Positions 10,906 to 23,775 of a DNA stretch of 64,000 nt are shown in pieces; within the stretch, counting starts at the first letter, position 1, and each line of letters starts with the position of its first letter. The translations under genes were made by a program, and so were the position numbers. Origin of the DNA: Oryzias latipes (Eukaryota > Chordata > Actinopteri > Beloniformes > Adrianichthyidae). The DNA is taken from the NCBI RefSeq assembly GCF_002234675.1, contig NC_019872.2, positions 8,324,950 to 8,388,949 of the forward strand. The letters are read 5' to 3'. Under the pieces are notes generated by a model. That model saw only the letters and a list, made by a program, of their open reading frames with translations. It made no database searches and was not told the origin of the DNA.

Positions 10906-13570
10906 AGTGTTATTTCCGGAATGTTTTTCTATTGCATTTTCTTGAAATGTACTTAAATGTACCCATAATGAACATTACAGAGATGTCTCTTCTTTTCAAG
11001 TAGAGCATTTTACAGAATTGGTGACTGACGTGCTGAACTCTGTTCATGTGATGCTCTTTTTTTTTAAAAAAAGCCTGTTATTTTAATTTAGTAAATATTC
11101 ATTCTTTTCAATGAAAGTGCCAATCATGTTTTTGGTGATTTTCGGATAAATCACTCTTTTAGTTAAAAAATTTACATTTTGCTAGAGTTTAACTTGATAT
11201 CAATTTGCCTGATATAGCCAATCTGGAATGTCAGTTTTGGTAACACCTTGTTTATAAAATGAAAGTTTGATGATTATTGAGCATAATCGGTTCCAAAAGA
11301 ATGTTGCATGGCAGGAAAATACAAAAAGGAAGTAGAGGACATGTTATCAAAACGCATTCATCTATAAATACAGACAGAATGCTTTTTTCAATGCACTGAA
11401 ATTTCATTCATTTTATTTATACTCTAATTATTTATTTATTTATACTTTGTGTAACTGACACAATTATTTTTTTGTATTCAGCAATAATGTTTTTCCGGCT
11501 GTCTTTTTCACCTGGATGTGATTGGAAGAGATGGAGCTCAGCAGCACATAGATAAAGAAGCAGTTGAACTCAGGACACAAGCTGAGTGAGAAGAAGCTTG
11601 ACATGTAGGCACACTAAGGTGTGATATTAGTGTTCCAAAATGTTGGGGATAATTTGCCACAACAACTTTCTCCTCCTTTCACCGAGCACACAAATACACA
11701 CACAAAGCTGGTGTGAGGAAAAAGAAAAAAAACACAAACACACATTCACTGGTGCAAGGCTGTAACGTGTGACAGTGATGGGGGGCATCATTACAGAAAC
11801 AAGGCAAACTATTTTTGTTCTGCAAAAACAAAACAAGATTCAACACTTTGTTGCTTTCTGTTCTGAGACAAAGTATTAACAGGCAGTGTAATTACAGGGC
11901 TCCTTTTCAGACAAACAACCAGGGCCCGTGCAGTTCTCCCTCCATGTGCAAAAACAAATACCTTCTTTATCAGTGATGAGATGAGACAAAAGGATGAAAG
12001 ATGCTCTGGTTTTATTGTGGCAGATGACAAATAAAGGACACGCACATTAAGACTTGCATACACATGTGCCCCACATGTGCAGTAATCCCACACACACTCC
12101 CAACAAATGTGCTTGAAAAGTGACAGAAGTCTCGCATTGTCATTACACAGCTCACGGCTGTCATTTCATTGTTTCTCATCAGTACATCACACAGACAAAA
12201 ATCTGTTCATGCATGCAAGCAAACACACACACAGACACACACACACACACAGACACTCCATGCCAAGATGACAAAATCATTCTAACACAAACAGTGTGAA
12301 GGCACCAACTCAGGGAGTTGCAAAACCTCTTGTGTTGCTTCAAAACAAACTGCTTTTTTAGTTGTGGTGAAGCTCCAACTGCAAGTGCTAATGAATACAA
12401 ACACAGTGATGATGGATGAAAGGATGTGTGCTCATGTGGGGTAATATTAGCTTCAGAATCTGTCAGTCGTCTCTTAAGAGGAAAACACTCCACAATGTGA
12501 TAGTTTTTTTTTTTCATTTTAAGTACTGTGTAGCATTTAGTCTAACATGTCAGAATTAATACAATTTGGAAATTTAATGTTTTATCAAATAAATGACCGT
12601 AATCATTGAAAGTCTGCATCTTTTAGGTAGGACTTGTTACGTTTTAACCAGTCTCTCACAACATGCAGCTGTCACGTTTTTAGTATACTTAACTAATAAA
12701 TCTGTCAAGTGAGATGTCAGTTGTTTCAAAACTGGCTCAGAAATTGTTTTTAACATTTCTTCACCGCTTTGGACCCAAGGTTGCAACATAGCTGTCATTT
12801 TGCTGTGCAGCAGAGAGATGTTAAATCATACTTTTTTTTTTTTATTTCTTTTGGATCAAATGACCAGTTATTCTGAAGTTATTCCTCTTACTGAACATAG
12901 AAAAAGTTGGATTCTTTCAATGTGTGCCTTGTCAAATTCTGTTGATCTTTCACATTTCCGCTTGGCGACATTAAATTAGACATTAAAAAAGAAAATCGAG
13001 AGCTATGTCGCTTTATTTTACCCTTTGATGAGTTTTTAGCCCATCAAGGCCTTACACAATCTTTGGAAACAAAACGACATGACCTATGTGTTCTGTCAAA
13101 ACGCATTGGTTTCGTTCATCTCCCCTTTTTCCAACTGCTATAGTGTCTGTTAAGCATGAACACATTTCAGTTTTATGTCATTTTTTTTAAATGCCCCTTT
13201 AAATTTATAAAGAGGGTATTCTGGTAAACTGCAAAGGAATAAGGACAGATGCATACTGCCCCCTGTTGTTCAGACATAGCAGGACATCATATAGACATCA
13301 GCGAAGTTTCAACCAAGTCCAACCTTGGATTATTTTGAGAATTTTTGGTTCAGTTTGAACAGATACACCACATATGACACGCACAAAAAAAAGATGTTAT
13401 TAATTGTATTTTGAAGAAAAAATAGATTATTTTTACTGATGTATAATAGATTTCCCGTGTGGACGTGTGCCCCTATTTGGGGTGTTTTGGTGAAATAGTC
13501 TAACTTACTGTGTTGTTTCACTTTTTCTTAATGAAGATCTGGGATTTGAAGAGTCAAACTTCATTATTTA
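10906..13570. other. Non-coding intergenic DNA
   Basis: AT-rich, with a CA repeat at about 12,222-12,253 and T-rich tracts. No exon or transposon end could be supported. Confidence 0.55.
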
Positions 13571-13574
13571 TAAA

Positions 13575-13785
13575 TGCCATCCTTCCATCTTCAGAACCCG
13601 ATGAATCCCTTTTGGGGTCACATGGCTGCTGGAGCCGGGCCACACAACACACTCATCCCTAGGGGCAATTTAGACCAATTAACCAATGAAGCATGTTGTT
13701 GGACTAAGGGAGGAGGCCGGAGTGCCCGGAGAAAACCCAAAAAGTGCCACCACGCCACTGTGCAGCCCCTAATTATAAATGCATT
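13575..13785 (-). repeat. SINE-like repeat copy, reverse orientation
   Basis: In the minus orientation it carries the same blocks as the copies at 1735 and 2498. On the plus strand these read 'gaatcccttttggggtcac', 'gctgctggagccgggc', 'tagaccaattaaccaatgaa' and 'gaggccggagtgcccggag'. It lacks the tRNA-like head. Confidence 0.65.
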
Positions 13786-13789
13786 TCTA

Positions 13790-16180
13790 CAGAATTATTT
13801 AAACTTTAAAAAGTCCACAAACAACGGTTGGACTTTTTCTTATTTTGGAGTGTACTAGAGAACGGTACAAAAGCTTTACCTGAAACTAAGAGTGGTGTAG
13901 AAGCATAAGAAAAACAAATATATGTTAGTACTTATATGATTTACTCCTGTGCCTTTTACATTCCTTTCACATAAAAAGCAGCTGTAGCCTGTATCATTTT
14001 CCATTTCTGATTCAGAGTTAGCCTTACACAAAACTGTCCTGTTTGACCTCCGTGTTTCTCAATTTTCCTTCCTTTCTGTTTTTTTCTGTGGTAAATGTAT
14101 CCAAACTTGGCCGGCTAACTTGCTCCTGGAGCAGGAGAGAGCTTAGCTGACAGGAAAGAGGGAGGTGTGGGTGGAAGAGATGGATGAACACGAAGAAAAA
14201 GGAAGGAGACAAAGCATAGATGAATACAGTAACCTCTGACAGATGTGCAATGGAAACTGAGACCCTAACGGAGAGACTAATATCAGAGTGGGAGAAAGGT
14301 AGAGGCAGCTAAGAGGGAGAAGTTGAAGTGGAAGCTGGCAGTGAAAGTAGGAAAGAGGTTAAAAATGAGATAGAAAAGTAGAAGAAGGGCCATCTTCCTA
14401 TGGATTCAACTCAGTTTTTTTCTGTCTTGGCTAGTTGACAACTCAGTAGGAGTCAGACGGCCATCTGTCTGTCGGACAGAAGTCTATCAGTTTTGCTTTC
14501 CACTTATCTTCCTCCATTCCTTCTCTACCTCATGTGCCTCCTCTTGAAACTATCTCTATTCTGATGGCGTGCAAGAGAAAGAAAGCCAGGCAGAGCCAAC
14601 TGTCAGATGCTAATACACTAATATGCTAATCCTACTTTGCACTTGTATGCTATCTGTGCTGTTTGAAAGTCGGAGTGTGCGTCCACGTGCACGTGTGTGA
14701 GTGTGGCAAGACCTAGCCCCTGGGTAATAAAACAATACAAAGAGAGCTTTAGGCCTACTGGGCCTACAGCAGCACTTGAATACCAAATCAGCCAGCAGAG
14801 ATCACTGGGGGAAAGGTGTTGCATGTGTGTGCATGTGCACGTGCACGTGTGAGTTTCTGCAGGAGACAGACAGATTGCGGAAATTGGCCTTGTTTTGCCG
14901 GTGGTGACCGTTGTTTGGTAACTCCTGCTTCTAAAAGTAGGAGAGCAACTTTGCAACAGCCCTGCGCCCAGATGGACGGATTTCTAAAAAGGGAGGAAGA
15001 TTGATGATGGGGGGGGGGGGGGGGGGGTGCATGGAAAGCAAACAAAAACGGGTATTTATAAAAAGATATAGACTGCCATCGAAAGGACAGTACAGTTTAA
15101 ATGCTATTTCTACCAGTTTCACTTCTCTGTCGCTGGGCGCGCACATTTATAAACACACCCCACTGTTTTTTTCCTCCTCTTGTATGTCAGCTCAGCCCTT
15201 CCCTTAATGGCGCATACACACAATTACTACTGATTAATCGGCCACTTAATATTTTGACCCTCTCAGGCGACACACATGCGTACACACACCTCTTAACAGT
15301 CTGCCCTTGCTCTGGTATCATTGGCTTCTCAGGTACCCAGCATGCAGGAGTGATGCTCAGGGGCAGCCCCTCCGAGACCACTGCTGTTTGAAGAGGGGGG
15401 GTGTGTGTGGCAGAGAAAAAGAGATGAGAACATGTCAGTGCCAGCCCCTGAGGGACTGCCATGAAGTCTGTTTCCTTGGGGAGCCCCAGCACTTTAGGAG
15501 AGGCACTACAGGGGATTGGATGGGTAGGGGAAGCTCAGATCATCATCGAGGGGCCCAGAGGGAGGCTGGACTGAAATATGGGAAGAAGAAAAGGAGATTC
15601 AGAGGGTAATTAGGGAACGGCTCATGTAGAGATGACAGGGTATCACCACAGCAAAGTGATTTGCATGCAAACTCTATTGTTCCTCTATGAGAAAAAAATG
15701 AATGTGCGGTTGAAATTTGAAGAATATACAGGTGGTGAATATGGATCATGAAAATATATGACTGTAAATATGTGTGTTGCATGTTTATATTAAATGCTAA
15801 CATAGATTGTATTTAACATAGATGACATTACTCCATGAATTGGGAATTTAAACAAACGTGCAAACATTTTAAAAATGTCCCTCAGTGTCTGTGGTTTAAA
15901 AGAAATCAGTAAACATGAGTAGAACTGCATCATGATTAAAAGAATCATAATTTCTCATAATGCTTACAAACTTTGAAAGGGAATATTTGCCTTTTGAAAA
16001 ATTATTTTAACACAACGTATTAAAACATAAACTTAAAATTAACTTTTGGATGAATTTTTTATGTCTTTGTCAAGTCTGTCTGTTCAATGCAAAACAAAAC
16101 GTAAAAAAAAACGTATCACGGAAAATGTCAATATCATTGTTTGAGGATCACCATGTGGACAAAACCGTATTCTTTAATTG
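13790..16180. other. Intergenic DNA with a G run
   Basis: A purine-rich strand bias runs from 14,260 to 14,390 and a 19-base G homopolymer lies at 15,009-15,027. No coding exon is recognised; open frames around 15,000-15,600 lack motifs. Confidence 0.55.
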
Positions 16181-16184
16181 TCCC

Positions 16185-16370
16185 ACACCCTTTTGTCCAG
16201 TGTAGGGTCATGGGGGTTGCTGGAGCCCTGCTGGGTACTTTAGGGGAAGGGTGGGGTAGAACTTGGACATTTCACCAGTCCATCACACACACAAAAACAC
16301 ATTTACTCTTAAAGGGCAGTAAAGAGTCACCAATCAACCCATGAAACATGTTTTTGGACATGTCTTGTTG
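16185..16370 (-). repeat. SINE-like repeat fragment, reverse orientation
   Basis: Plus-strand blocks 'ggtcatgggggttgctggag', 'tggacatttcaccagtccat', 'gagtcaccaatcaacccatg' and 'acatgtttttggaca' are the reverse complement of the family's 3' half. Confidence 0.6.
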
Positions 16371-16576
16371 TGTGACGAAAGCTTTCACCACACAGCAGTG
16401 CATTCATGTGTACTTGAATGTAAATTTGGGACCATAAGGTTTCCTAAATGAACTCAGGATCACATCAAGCAGACCAAAACCCAAAGTCCTGGTCCTGTAA
16501 TCATGGGGCATGGATAGATAGCACCTTTTCTTCTTTCCTCTTCAATTTACCAAGACTTGTCAGAGATTTTTAAGTT

Positions 16577-16807
16577 TTAAAGACCCACTCAAATCATTTT
16601 TTTATCTGTTGTAAAAGTATTCCCAGTGGTCTTTTAATTATGATTATGCTGTTTTTAGCCAAAGTTAAAAAAAAAAATTCGTTTTCAAGGACATAGTTTC
16701 TGCAGAGCGGTAAGAGTTCATTAGAAATTCATAAATGCAATTTTAAGCTTAATTCACTTTAAATGGAACATGTTAAAAACACAATTTTCTTCGGAGTGGG
16801 TCTTTAA
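16577..16807 (-). mobile_element. Short TTAA/AGACCCACTC TIR element (internally deleted)
   Basis: Ends are TTAA-AGACCCACTC on the left and GAGTGGGTCT-TTAA on the right, giving a 10-bp perfect inverted repeat with TTAA on both sides. Its first 100 bp align to the reverse complement of the last 100 bp of the 580-bp copy at 59,977, and its last 70 bp to that copy's start, so it is the same family with the middle deleted. TTAA target sites are typical of the piggyBac and Kolobok superfamilies. No transposase is encoded. Confidence 0.75.
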
Positions 16808-16976
16808 ATAACTGCCCATTTTTAAAGGTTGTGAAGCATTTTATCAGAAGTGGATCTTCTTCAACAAAATACATCACTGTCCTGTCAGAATGAAAAAATT
16901 ACACCATCATATGGTACAAAATGTGACAAATTACACTGCTGGATACATCCTTATGAATATATTTCCATCTAGAACT

Positions 16977-17275
16977 CCATCCATCCATTTTCAGGGTTGC
17001 TGGAGCCTCACCCATCTACTGTTAAGTGAGGGCAAGGTAGACCCTGGACTGGTCGCCAGTCTGTTGCACGGTCATACAACCACATACACTCACATTCAGA
17101 CCTAGGGACAGTGTAGATCCACCACTTAACCAATGAAGCATATTTTTGGACAGTGGGAGGAAACCAGAGTGCCTGGAAAAAAGAAAAACCTGCATGCTCG
17201 AGGAGACCATGCAAACGCCACACAGAAAAGAAACAGTCTACCTGTGGATTTGAACCAAGGCCTTCTCCATCTAAA
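16977..17275 (-). repeat. SINE-like repeat copy, reverse orientation
   Basis: From the right it has a B-box-like GGTTCAAATCC (plus strand 'ggatttgaacc' near 17,246), then the body blocks 'caaacgccacacagaaaag', 'ttaaccaatgaagcatattt' and 'gactggtcgccagtctgttg' in reverse. It ends at 'catccatccattttcagg'. This is one of the more complete copies. Confidence 0.65.
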
Positions 17276-17324
17276 AATGTATAGTTTGTAAAGTAGCAGA
17301 TTCTCCTTGGGCTCTGTGGCTTCC

Positions 17325-17535
17325 CCTAACAGTCCAAAAACATGCTTAATGGTGGCTCTAAATAGTATCTTTGGAGTGAATGGGAGTTCTCTGTCTCTGT
17401 GTGGCCCTTTGATGGACTGACGAACTGTCCAGGGTGTATCCCACCTTTGCCCAACAGTAGCTGGGAAGACTCCAGCAACCCCATGACCCAGAAAGGGGTT
17501 AGACAAACATTGAAATAGATGGATGGATTGATAGA
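17325..17535 (+). repeat. SINE-like repeat 3' part
   Basis: 'acagtccaaaaacatgctta', 'tttgatggactgacgaactg', 'cagggtgtatcccacctttg' and a terminal 'gatggatggatt' match the 3' half of the same family. It lies in the opposite orientation to, and just beyond, the copy at 16,977. Confidence 0.6.
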
Positions 17536-19835
17536 TGGAAAAGTGACAGATTTCTGTGGGGTATGTCAAACCCTGTTGTGTGTTGAAAAGACCCAAATAT
17601 GCCGCATACACATTGAAGCGACTGCTATTGATTAGCATTTTTCATAACTTTTATTATTCAGATGTCCACTCTTTCAAGATGTAAATAAATAAAATATTCC
17701 AACGCCAACAAGTTGAATCAAAATTGTGTTTGAAACAAAGCTGAGGAGTTTTATGGCAGTTAACATGTGCCGGAAATTATGTCTGTGTGGATGCCTGCCT
17801 GTGTGCAGTCCACAGACGACTCCTTTGTGACAGTGCTGCATTGTTTGTGCCACTTATTTATTTATGATTGTGTGAGTTCAGCTGAGATCTTTCAAACACG
17901 TGGCAAACATTGAAGCAGAGCAAAAGAGAGATCAATGTGCAGCATTAATACAGCGTTGTCTTTAATGTTATTTACAACAAAACAGATCCGCTGTTTATTT
18001 CCATTTCAAAATGTCTCATTCTCTCATGATTGATGGCGGTGGAGCCTCCTCCCTCTCAGTCAGTGTGTCGTACACCCCACCCGGCCTTCTTCTGTCGCAC
18101 TCTCCTGGCTGTGTCAGCAGAAGCGCCAGCAAAGCTCGGGTCTTTGTGTCTCCTTCACATCATCTTGTTAAAAATTAAAGTGATTCTGCTTCCTTCACTC
18201 TTTTTCACCCTCTCTAATGCTAATCTGTTCCCCACTGGACCCGTATGCAGATAAGATGCAAATACAGAAAAGCTTGATGAATAGGGATGAAGCGTCAAAG
18301 CGTACAGACACACACACGGCACACACCTGAGAGCCGGAAATGCCCTGTGGTTTACCTGTCTGACTGTCAATCAAAGCGGTGACCTAGAGAAAGAGCATTT
18401 CCATGTCTCAGGAAGTGTGAGCATTTCTTTGAAGTCATTAAGAGACATATTTCTTTTGCCCAAAAGGATTATGGGAGTCCTTGTTTCAGAAACTAGGTTG
18501 AATTTACAAATGACCTGACAGTTTTTGATTTAAGTTTCAATGCACTCAAAGTATGTATTTTTTAATCAATGAGAATGTGTATGAGTGCATAAGTATGAGT
18601 AAAATCAAATATTTAAAAAAAGAACCAGAAGAGGAAAAAAATAAAAGAAAGTTCAATGCCATGAAAGTGGAAGGGAAAAAAATGTGCTCTATGAACCCCA
18701 TTAAAATGTTTTTCCTCTAAATTTGGCCTCTCTTCCTGATTATCTTTAACTGGGTGGGGGAGAATTCCCCTCAGAACCACTGGGAAATGTATGGTTTCTC
18801 ACATGGCTGAACAGCGTTTTGCTCTGGTGCATATTAAGACAGAAAAGAGAAGTAAGAGAAACCTATGTGGATCCACATGTGCCCAAATCTAAAGCCACAT
18901 ACTTATTGGAAGAGGGGGTCAAAATTAGAATTTTTATTTACAGCCACTGTTAAACTATAGAGATCAACTGTCTCTATGCATTTGAACTAGTTGCTGGTTT
19001 AGAGAATTTTTGCCGTTTGTAATCCAGAGGTTTCATTTGAACTGATGTAACAGGAAGCTAGAGCTAGAATATTTGGGAGCAAACTAGGGAATAAATACTT
19101 GTATGTTTTCAAAAAAGAATTGCCGTAGGTCAGAGGGTATCCACACGTTCGGTGAGGTGAATATTTGTGAGGGCCAACCATTTGGCATGCATTCTTTGAA
19201 CCCATTTAAAATTCATTTCGAATGAACTGTTTATTAAAAAAAAGAAAATGCAATGGCCTGCCTTGCATTTTTTTTACATAGAGCAGGAAAACACCTAAAT
19301 ACATTTTTACCAAAATTCCTGTGAATTTCCTATTTAGAAACCACGTACCATACTTTACGAGTTAGCTCGACGTAGTTAGCATGTCTCCTCTGGTAGTCTA
19401 TCTTGATATTAACCTCCTTTAAAAAAGCAACTTTCTTTTGGCATATTCAACACATTTGCCATGTATTTCACCAAAAAAATACTTCAATTTCCACTTGTCA
19501 TGAAAGCAGTCAACTTTCACTTTTTATATTTACAGTCAAAATTGTAAAAATGAGCTAGAAAGTGTCACAAAAGGGTCGTGCAACGGTGTTGCCACAGGAT
19601 AACAACGGCTTATAACCTAATAAAGCCAATCACAATCAAGAAATCGTAAACAGTTTTTTAAAAGTACTAGGAACTGCTTATTATTAATTTTATAACAGGA
19701 GCCTGGGGCCAGTGGAAATTTGAACTCTGACCATGTTTGGTCCACAGGCCGGACCTTGGACATGCCTTCCATAGGTTATTGAGAGAATTCTCATTAGACC
19801 AGTTGGTGAACAGATTAAATCAGAAAGACAAGAGG
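17536..19835. other. Non-coding intergenic DNA, partly constrained in appearance
   Basis: No exon. Stretches around 17,860-17,960 and 18,180-18,300 look unlike the surrounding AT-rich DNA; the second is listed as a candidate element. Confidence 0.5.
18180..18300. promoter_or_regulatory. Candidate regulatory element with POU octamer and GATA site
   Basis: Contains 'gcagataagatgcaaatac' (a GATAAG core directly before the POU octamer ATGCAAAT, 18,248-18,266) preceded by a TAATGCTAAT homeodomain-type stretch. Adjacent developmental-factor sites in non-repetitive sequence suggest an enhancer, but conservation was not tested. Confidence 0.25.
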
Positions 19836-19837
19836 AC

Positions 19838-20103
19838 ATGCAAAACGGTGCAACAAAAATGGTGAGCAATATCAGAGCTATCCAGCTTTTGAGCCAGATG
19901 CCAGCTCAGACGAGGAAACAAAGATGTACATCTATTTGTCTAGAGGTGGGTGCATCAGAGCGGAGCAGGGAGCTTGTAGCCCATCAACCGTATTTTCTAC
20001 ATAACAAATACAATCTTTTTCAAATGGAATTTTTTTTCTGCTCCAGATTCAGTTTTAGAATAAAGCTTCATTTTCTTTATCTATGTCTCCCATCATCTTA
20101 CAA
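19838..20103 (-). mobile_element. Internal fragment of the TTAA/AGACCCACTC family
   Basis: 'atggtgagcaatatcagagc', 'tatccagc', 'gagccagatgccagctcaga', 'gcatcagagcggagcaggga' and 'ctttatctatgtctcccatc' align in order with the reverse complement of the interior of the copy at 59,977-60,556. Both terminal repeats are missing. An 89-codon open frame over it is incidental. Confidence 0.65.
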
Positions 20104-22550
20104 ATAAAATCATAGTTTTCAGTAGAGTATAGATTAAAATAGAGTAAAGATGATGGGTAAGTGGGTGACAAGAAAGTATGATGGGGAAAAAGAATGAATA
20201 GATAAAATAATAGCGTGAGGAAAATCGTGACTGAAGGAATGGTTAATGGTGGAGAGTAGGGCCAAGACAAGCAACGCTGGATGGTTTAGGTGTGCTTTAA
20301 AGGGGCTGTGAGGGGATTAGAGATGGTTGTCTGGGGGTTGAGGCAAGGTCCTGCTCCTGAACTTCAGCTGCCTTCATTAAATTCATTTAGTAAAGATTTG
20401 TGTGTTTTAGAAAGACAGTGTGGAACAACAGCTTGTGTTGTGTAGGCCTTAGAATAGCACAGCTTCTGTTTGGGTCAGGACGGTCTATTGTGGGGTTAGC
20501 TGAATCTAAAGGGTGGGAGACAAGCGCTGAATTAAGTATGTCCTGCCTGTGGAAGACTGAGTGGAAAACTTAAAGATGTGGTTAAAAAAATTTAAATTAC
20601 TAATTCTGAAGCTATTAATCCCAGTTTTGTTCTGTTTTGATTCATCTGGTTAAAAAGATTCAAATCAACATCAATTTATATCAAATCTGTGCAATTTTTA
20701 GAGAATTGTTGCTCATTTTGTGCATTCTATTGTGAACCCTCTGGTCACACCAAAGACAAAAAATAACAGGGGGGGGGGGGGGGGTGCAATGCCCTCCAGT
20801 TTAATAAAGGGGTTAAGTTTGGGGGTTAAACCTCTAAAGGCTTCCCGAGCATGACTGTGATGGCAGCTCCCTCAGGGAAAGAATGACTGTAGAGACAAAT
20901 TTCCACACACTCAAGTGTGGGACAAGTAAGTGGACATTAACAATAACATCAGAAATTGTCATTTTTAACCATAGAACAAAGTTAAATAGGCTAAAAGGCA
21001 TCAGAGAACATAAACTTTACATTTAAACTTCAAGCCTTGCACTTCCAGTTACAGCAATCTGAAGCACCATCTACTGTCTTTACATCCCACTGCATTCTCA
21101 TCTTTCCCTCTATATGGTTGCAGTTGTAAAATGGTGCTGGCAATGACAAGTGCACGTATAAATATACACACAGCTGCAGATGAGGCCGTTTCCTGTGTGC
21201 CGTTCTCTGTGTGTCCACAGTGCTACTCCATCTGCACAGGCATTTCCTGTCTGACCTTGAGATCTGCCTTTACTTCACTCACATGCACGCTTTCCCTGCA
21301 TGCTCCTCCACTGACAAACACACAGCAGCCACATGTGTTCGCACTAACAACCTCAACAGCGCTTTGGCAAAAACGATTACCAATGGAAGATGAATAACGG
21401 CAGTTGACATCTGATCACGTTTATGAAAAGTTTAGGGTTAAAATTCAGCCCAAACTTCCTCTTTACAGGCACCAGGAGTCCCTCTAATCTGCCACTTTCT
21501 CACCGAGGGGCCGTGATGTCATCAGTTATCAGGCCAAAGCTTGAGCGGCGGCCAGCCATCTCCAGAACTGCCCACATGTGTTTTTGTTCACCAGGAAAGT
21601 TATAGCAGAAAAGGTTGGGTCGCAGATAGTTTACAATAATATTATTCATGTAAGGGGAAAGTGGAAATGATCCCTGCATGTGACTTACTCTATTTACACA
21701 AGCATGCCCCAAACACATGGATATCACCAGCCTGAAATCCACCCCCCCTACACACACACACATACGCAGAACACAATATGCATTAATTACTTTAACTGCA
21801 TTTCATAAGGTGATGGAAGGGAACCAAGCCAAAGTTCAACAATTAGCAAAGATTTAAAATAACAACTGAGGCCCTGAGGCACAGTGTTAAAGTAGAGAAG
21901 ACATAATAAGGGTCAGAGTTATGATTCCAGCTCGCAGGAGAAACAGAGGCGTCGTTGTAGTGTTCAGATATTCAGTGCCAAACGCTTACAACCTCTCACT
22001 TGGATGTGCTCGCATGTTGAATTTAAGACTAACTTGATGAGGATTATTAATTAAAATACACCCTATTAACATGTGGTTATAGGCATTTTTTATAAAGTAA
22101 TGCTGTTGGCCATGTTTTTACACCAGAGGCAAATAGAACAAATGGAGGAGTCAGGGGAATAACAATGGGGAGAAAAAAAGCAGGTTTTGCTCCAACTCAA
22201 AGGATGTTCTTAGTGTTTGCATTCAAAGATTTTCTTTTAAATCGTCAAAATCTCTCGGTCTAAAAGTTAAGGAGATCTATTGGCAAAAAAACTCTAAACT
22301 GATAGCAATAGAAATGTCTTGTAAAAGTCGAACCGTTTTTGGCCGAAGTGGCGAAAGGTGCATTCAATCTACAAAATCAGAAAACCTGTAGAAAAGGTTA
22401 TTCTGAGGATTTTCAAAAAGATTCTCCAAGAGCTTACACTAGACATATGACCACCTTTAGAACCCAATTTTTGAAGTTCGCCAGTAAATATGCAAAACTT
22501 CACGCATAATATATGAATACAACTGTAGATCAATCCTGCTTTTATTCTTT
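20104..22550. other. Non-coding intergenic DNA
   Basis: Includes a 16-base G run at 20,769-20,784. No exon or other repeat recognised. Confidence 0.55.
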
Positions 22551-22569
22551 TGCAGAAAAAAATAGTACA

Positions 22570-23180
22570 AGTATGTGGAGTACAAGTCACACTTTTTGTG
22601 TGTGTGCATAATTTGCCAGGGGTGGCGACTTATAGGCAAATGCAAAATATGTGCATTAAAGAAAAAAATGTAAATAGCAACAACCACTGGTGGGCACTGT
22701 GGGTTTGTGTATCAATATTTGTTACTGACAGCAACGCAGAAGAAGAATCGTCGCCCAGTCTCACGCTGGGTTTGGCAGAATTGTTCCAAAGCTTTACAGA
22801 AGATGAAGAATCCATCAGATGTAGTAAACTAAAGTTATATATAGAGTTTAGTTGGCTTGTCAGTATTTTCTTTATGCTATAGTTATCTGAAGAATTGTTG
22901 ATATGTTGCTCTAATATACTAAATGAGCACCAATGTTTTACGGTGGTGAAGCGTGCAAATATTCAGTCTATATTGTTATCTATTCCATTGTTATTATTTG
23001 CTTTTCCAGATGAAATGTCCATTCTTTTTCCTGTATTTTGTAAAATAGTTTTTTCCTAAAGCACAACTTGAACTCCAGTGCGACTCATATATGATTTTCT
23101 TTTCTTCTTTATTTTGCTTTTTATTTTATTTATTTTTGCTGCTGCTGCGACTAATACTCCAGAGTGACATATAGTGCCAA
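22570..23180. mobile_element. Degenerate 'ATAAGTCGC'-type DNA element
   Basis: The left part reads 'ccaggggtggcgacttatag' and the right part 'tgcgactaatactccagagt', degenerate versions of the inner ends of the element at 56,135. The interior around 22,733-22,822 is open in the plus direction and encodes EEESSPSLTLGLAELF followed by an acidic stretch, which I associate with repeated copies of such elements. The outer CCGTATTTTCCGG end is not preserved, so limits are approximate. Confidence 0.45.
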
Positions 23181-23229
23181 AGAAATTTTGTATGTACGTA
23201 AAAATAAAACATTTTCGCTTATGGTCCTC

Positions 23230-23302
23230 GATCCCATAAATCATACTATAATTAGTAAATCATACTATGACTAGTATGATTTATAGTATGATTTATAGGA
23301 TC
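23230..23302. repeat. Imperfect palindrome (hairpin-forming inverted repeat)
   Basis: The left arm begins GATCCCATAAATCATACTAT and the right arm ends ATAGTATGATTTATAGGATC. They are complementary over about 30 bp with one mismatch and a few inserted bases in the left arm. The motif ATAAATCATACTA occurs more than once within the arms, so it may have grown by local duplication. Confidence 0.75.
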
Positions 23303-23372
23303 AAACTCTATTTTGTACAATAAATATAAATAGTACTGCAGTTGTCTAAGATAATACATTTTTGGTCTTTAT

Positions 23373-23775
23373 TAGGGCTGTAAAGATTAATCTACTTAGT
23401 TGATGAGTCAATTTCTATTCATATAATCCAATTAAATCAAGTTGTTTATCGAATCAAATCAACCGATACCATTATATAATTGTTTTAAAATTAAATAAAA
23501 AATCATTTTGATGTGGAAAAACATCAGTGGGCTTAACTTTACAAAACTAAAATGTGAATGTATTTGCCATTAACTCTTGTTTTGTTTATTTGTACACACA
23601 CAATTAATTGACACACAACTGGCAAGAAACACAAGGGCTCTGGAAAACTGTGCAGTACCCAGGTGTTTATGTATCTCTAAGTCTCACTGGTTGAATCTTT
23701 GGCTAGAGATGTCCTGGATCAATCTCAGGTCAGTGAATTGGATCGTTCAAAATGACTCGAATCGTTACACTCCTA
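23373..23775. mobile_element. hAT-like non-autonomous element
   Basis: The left end is TAGGGCTGTAAAGATTAATC and the right end is ATCGTTACACTCCTA, imperfect inverted repeats of the TAGGG(C/G)TG(C/T)AACGATT type common at hAT ends in fish. The expected 8-bp target duplication is not evident, so it is old. No transposase is encoded. Confidence 0.55.

Noticed and set aside
17126-17638. A 170-codon minus-strand ORF
   Set aside because: It runs across two SINE-like repeat copies in opposite orientation and has no domain.
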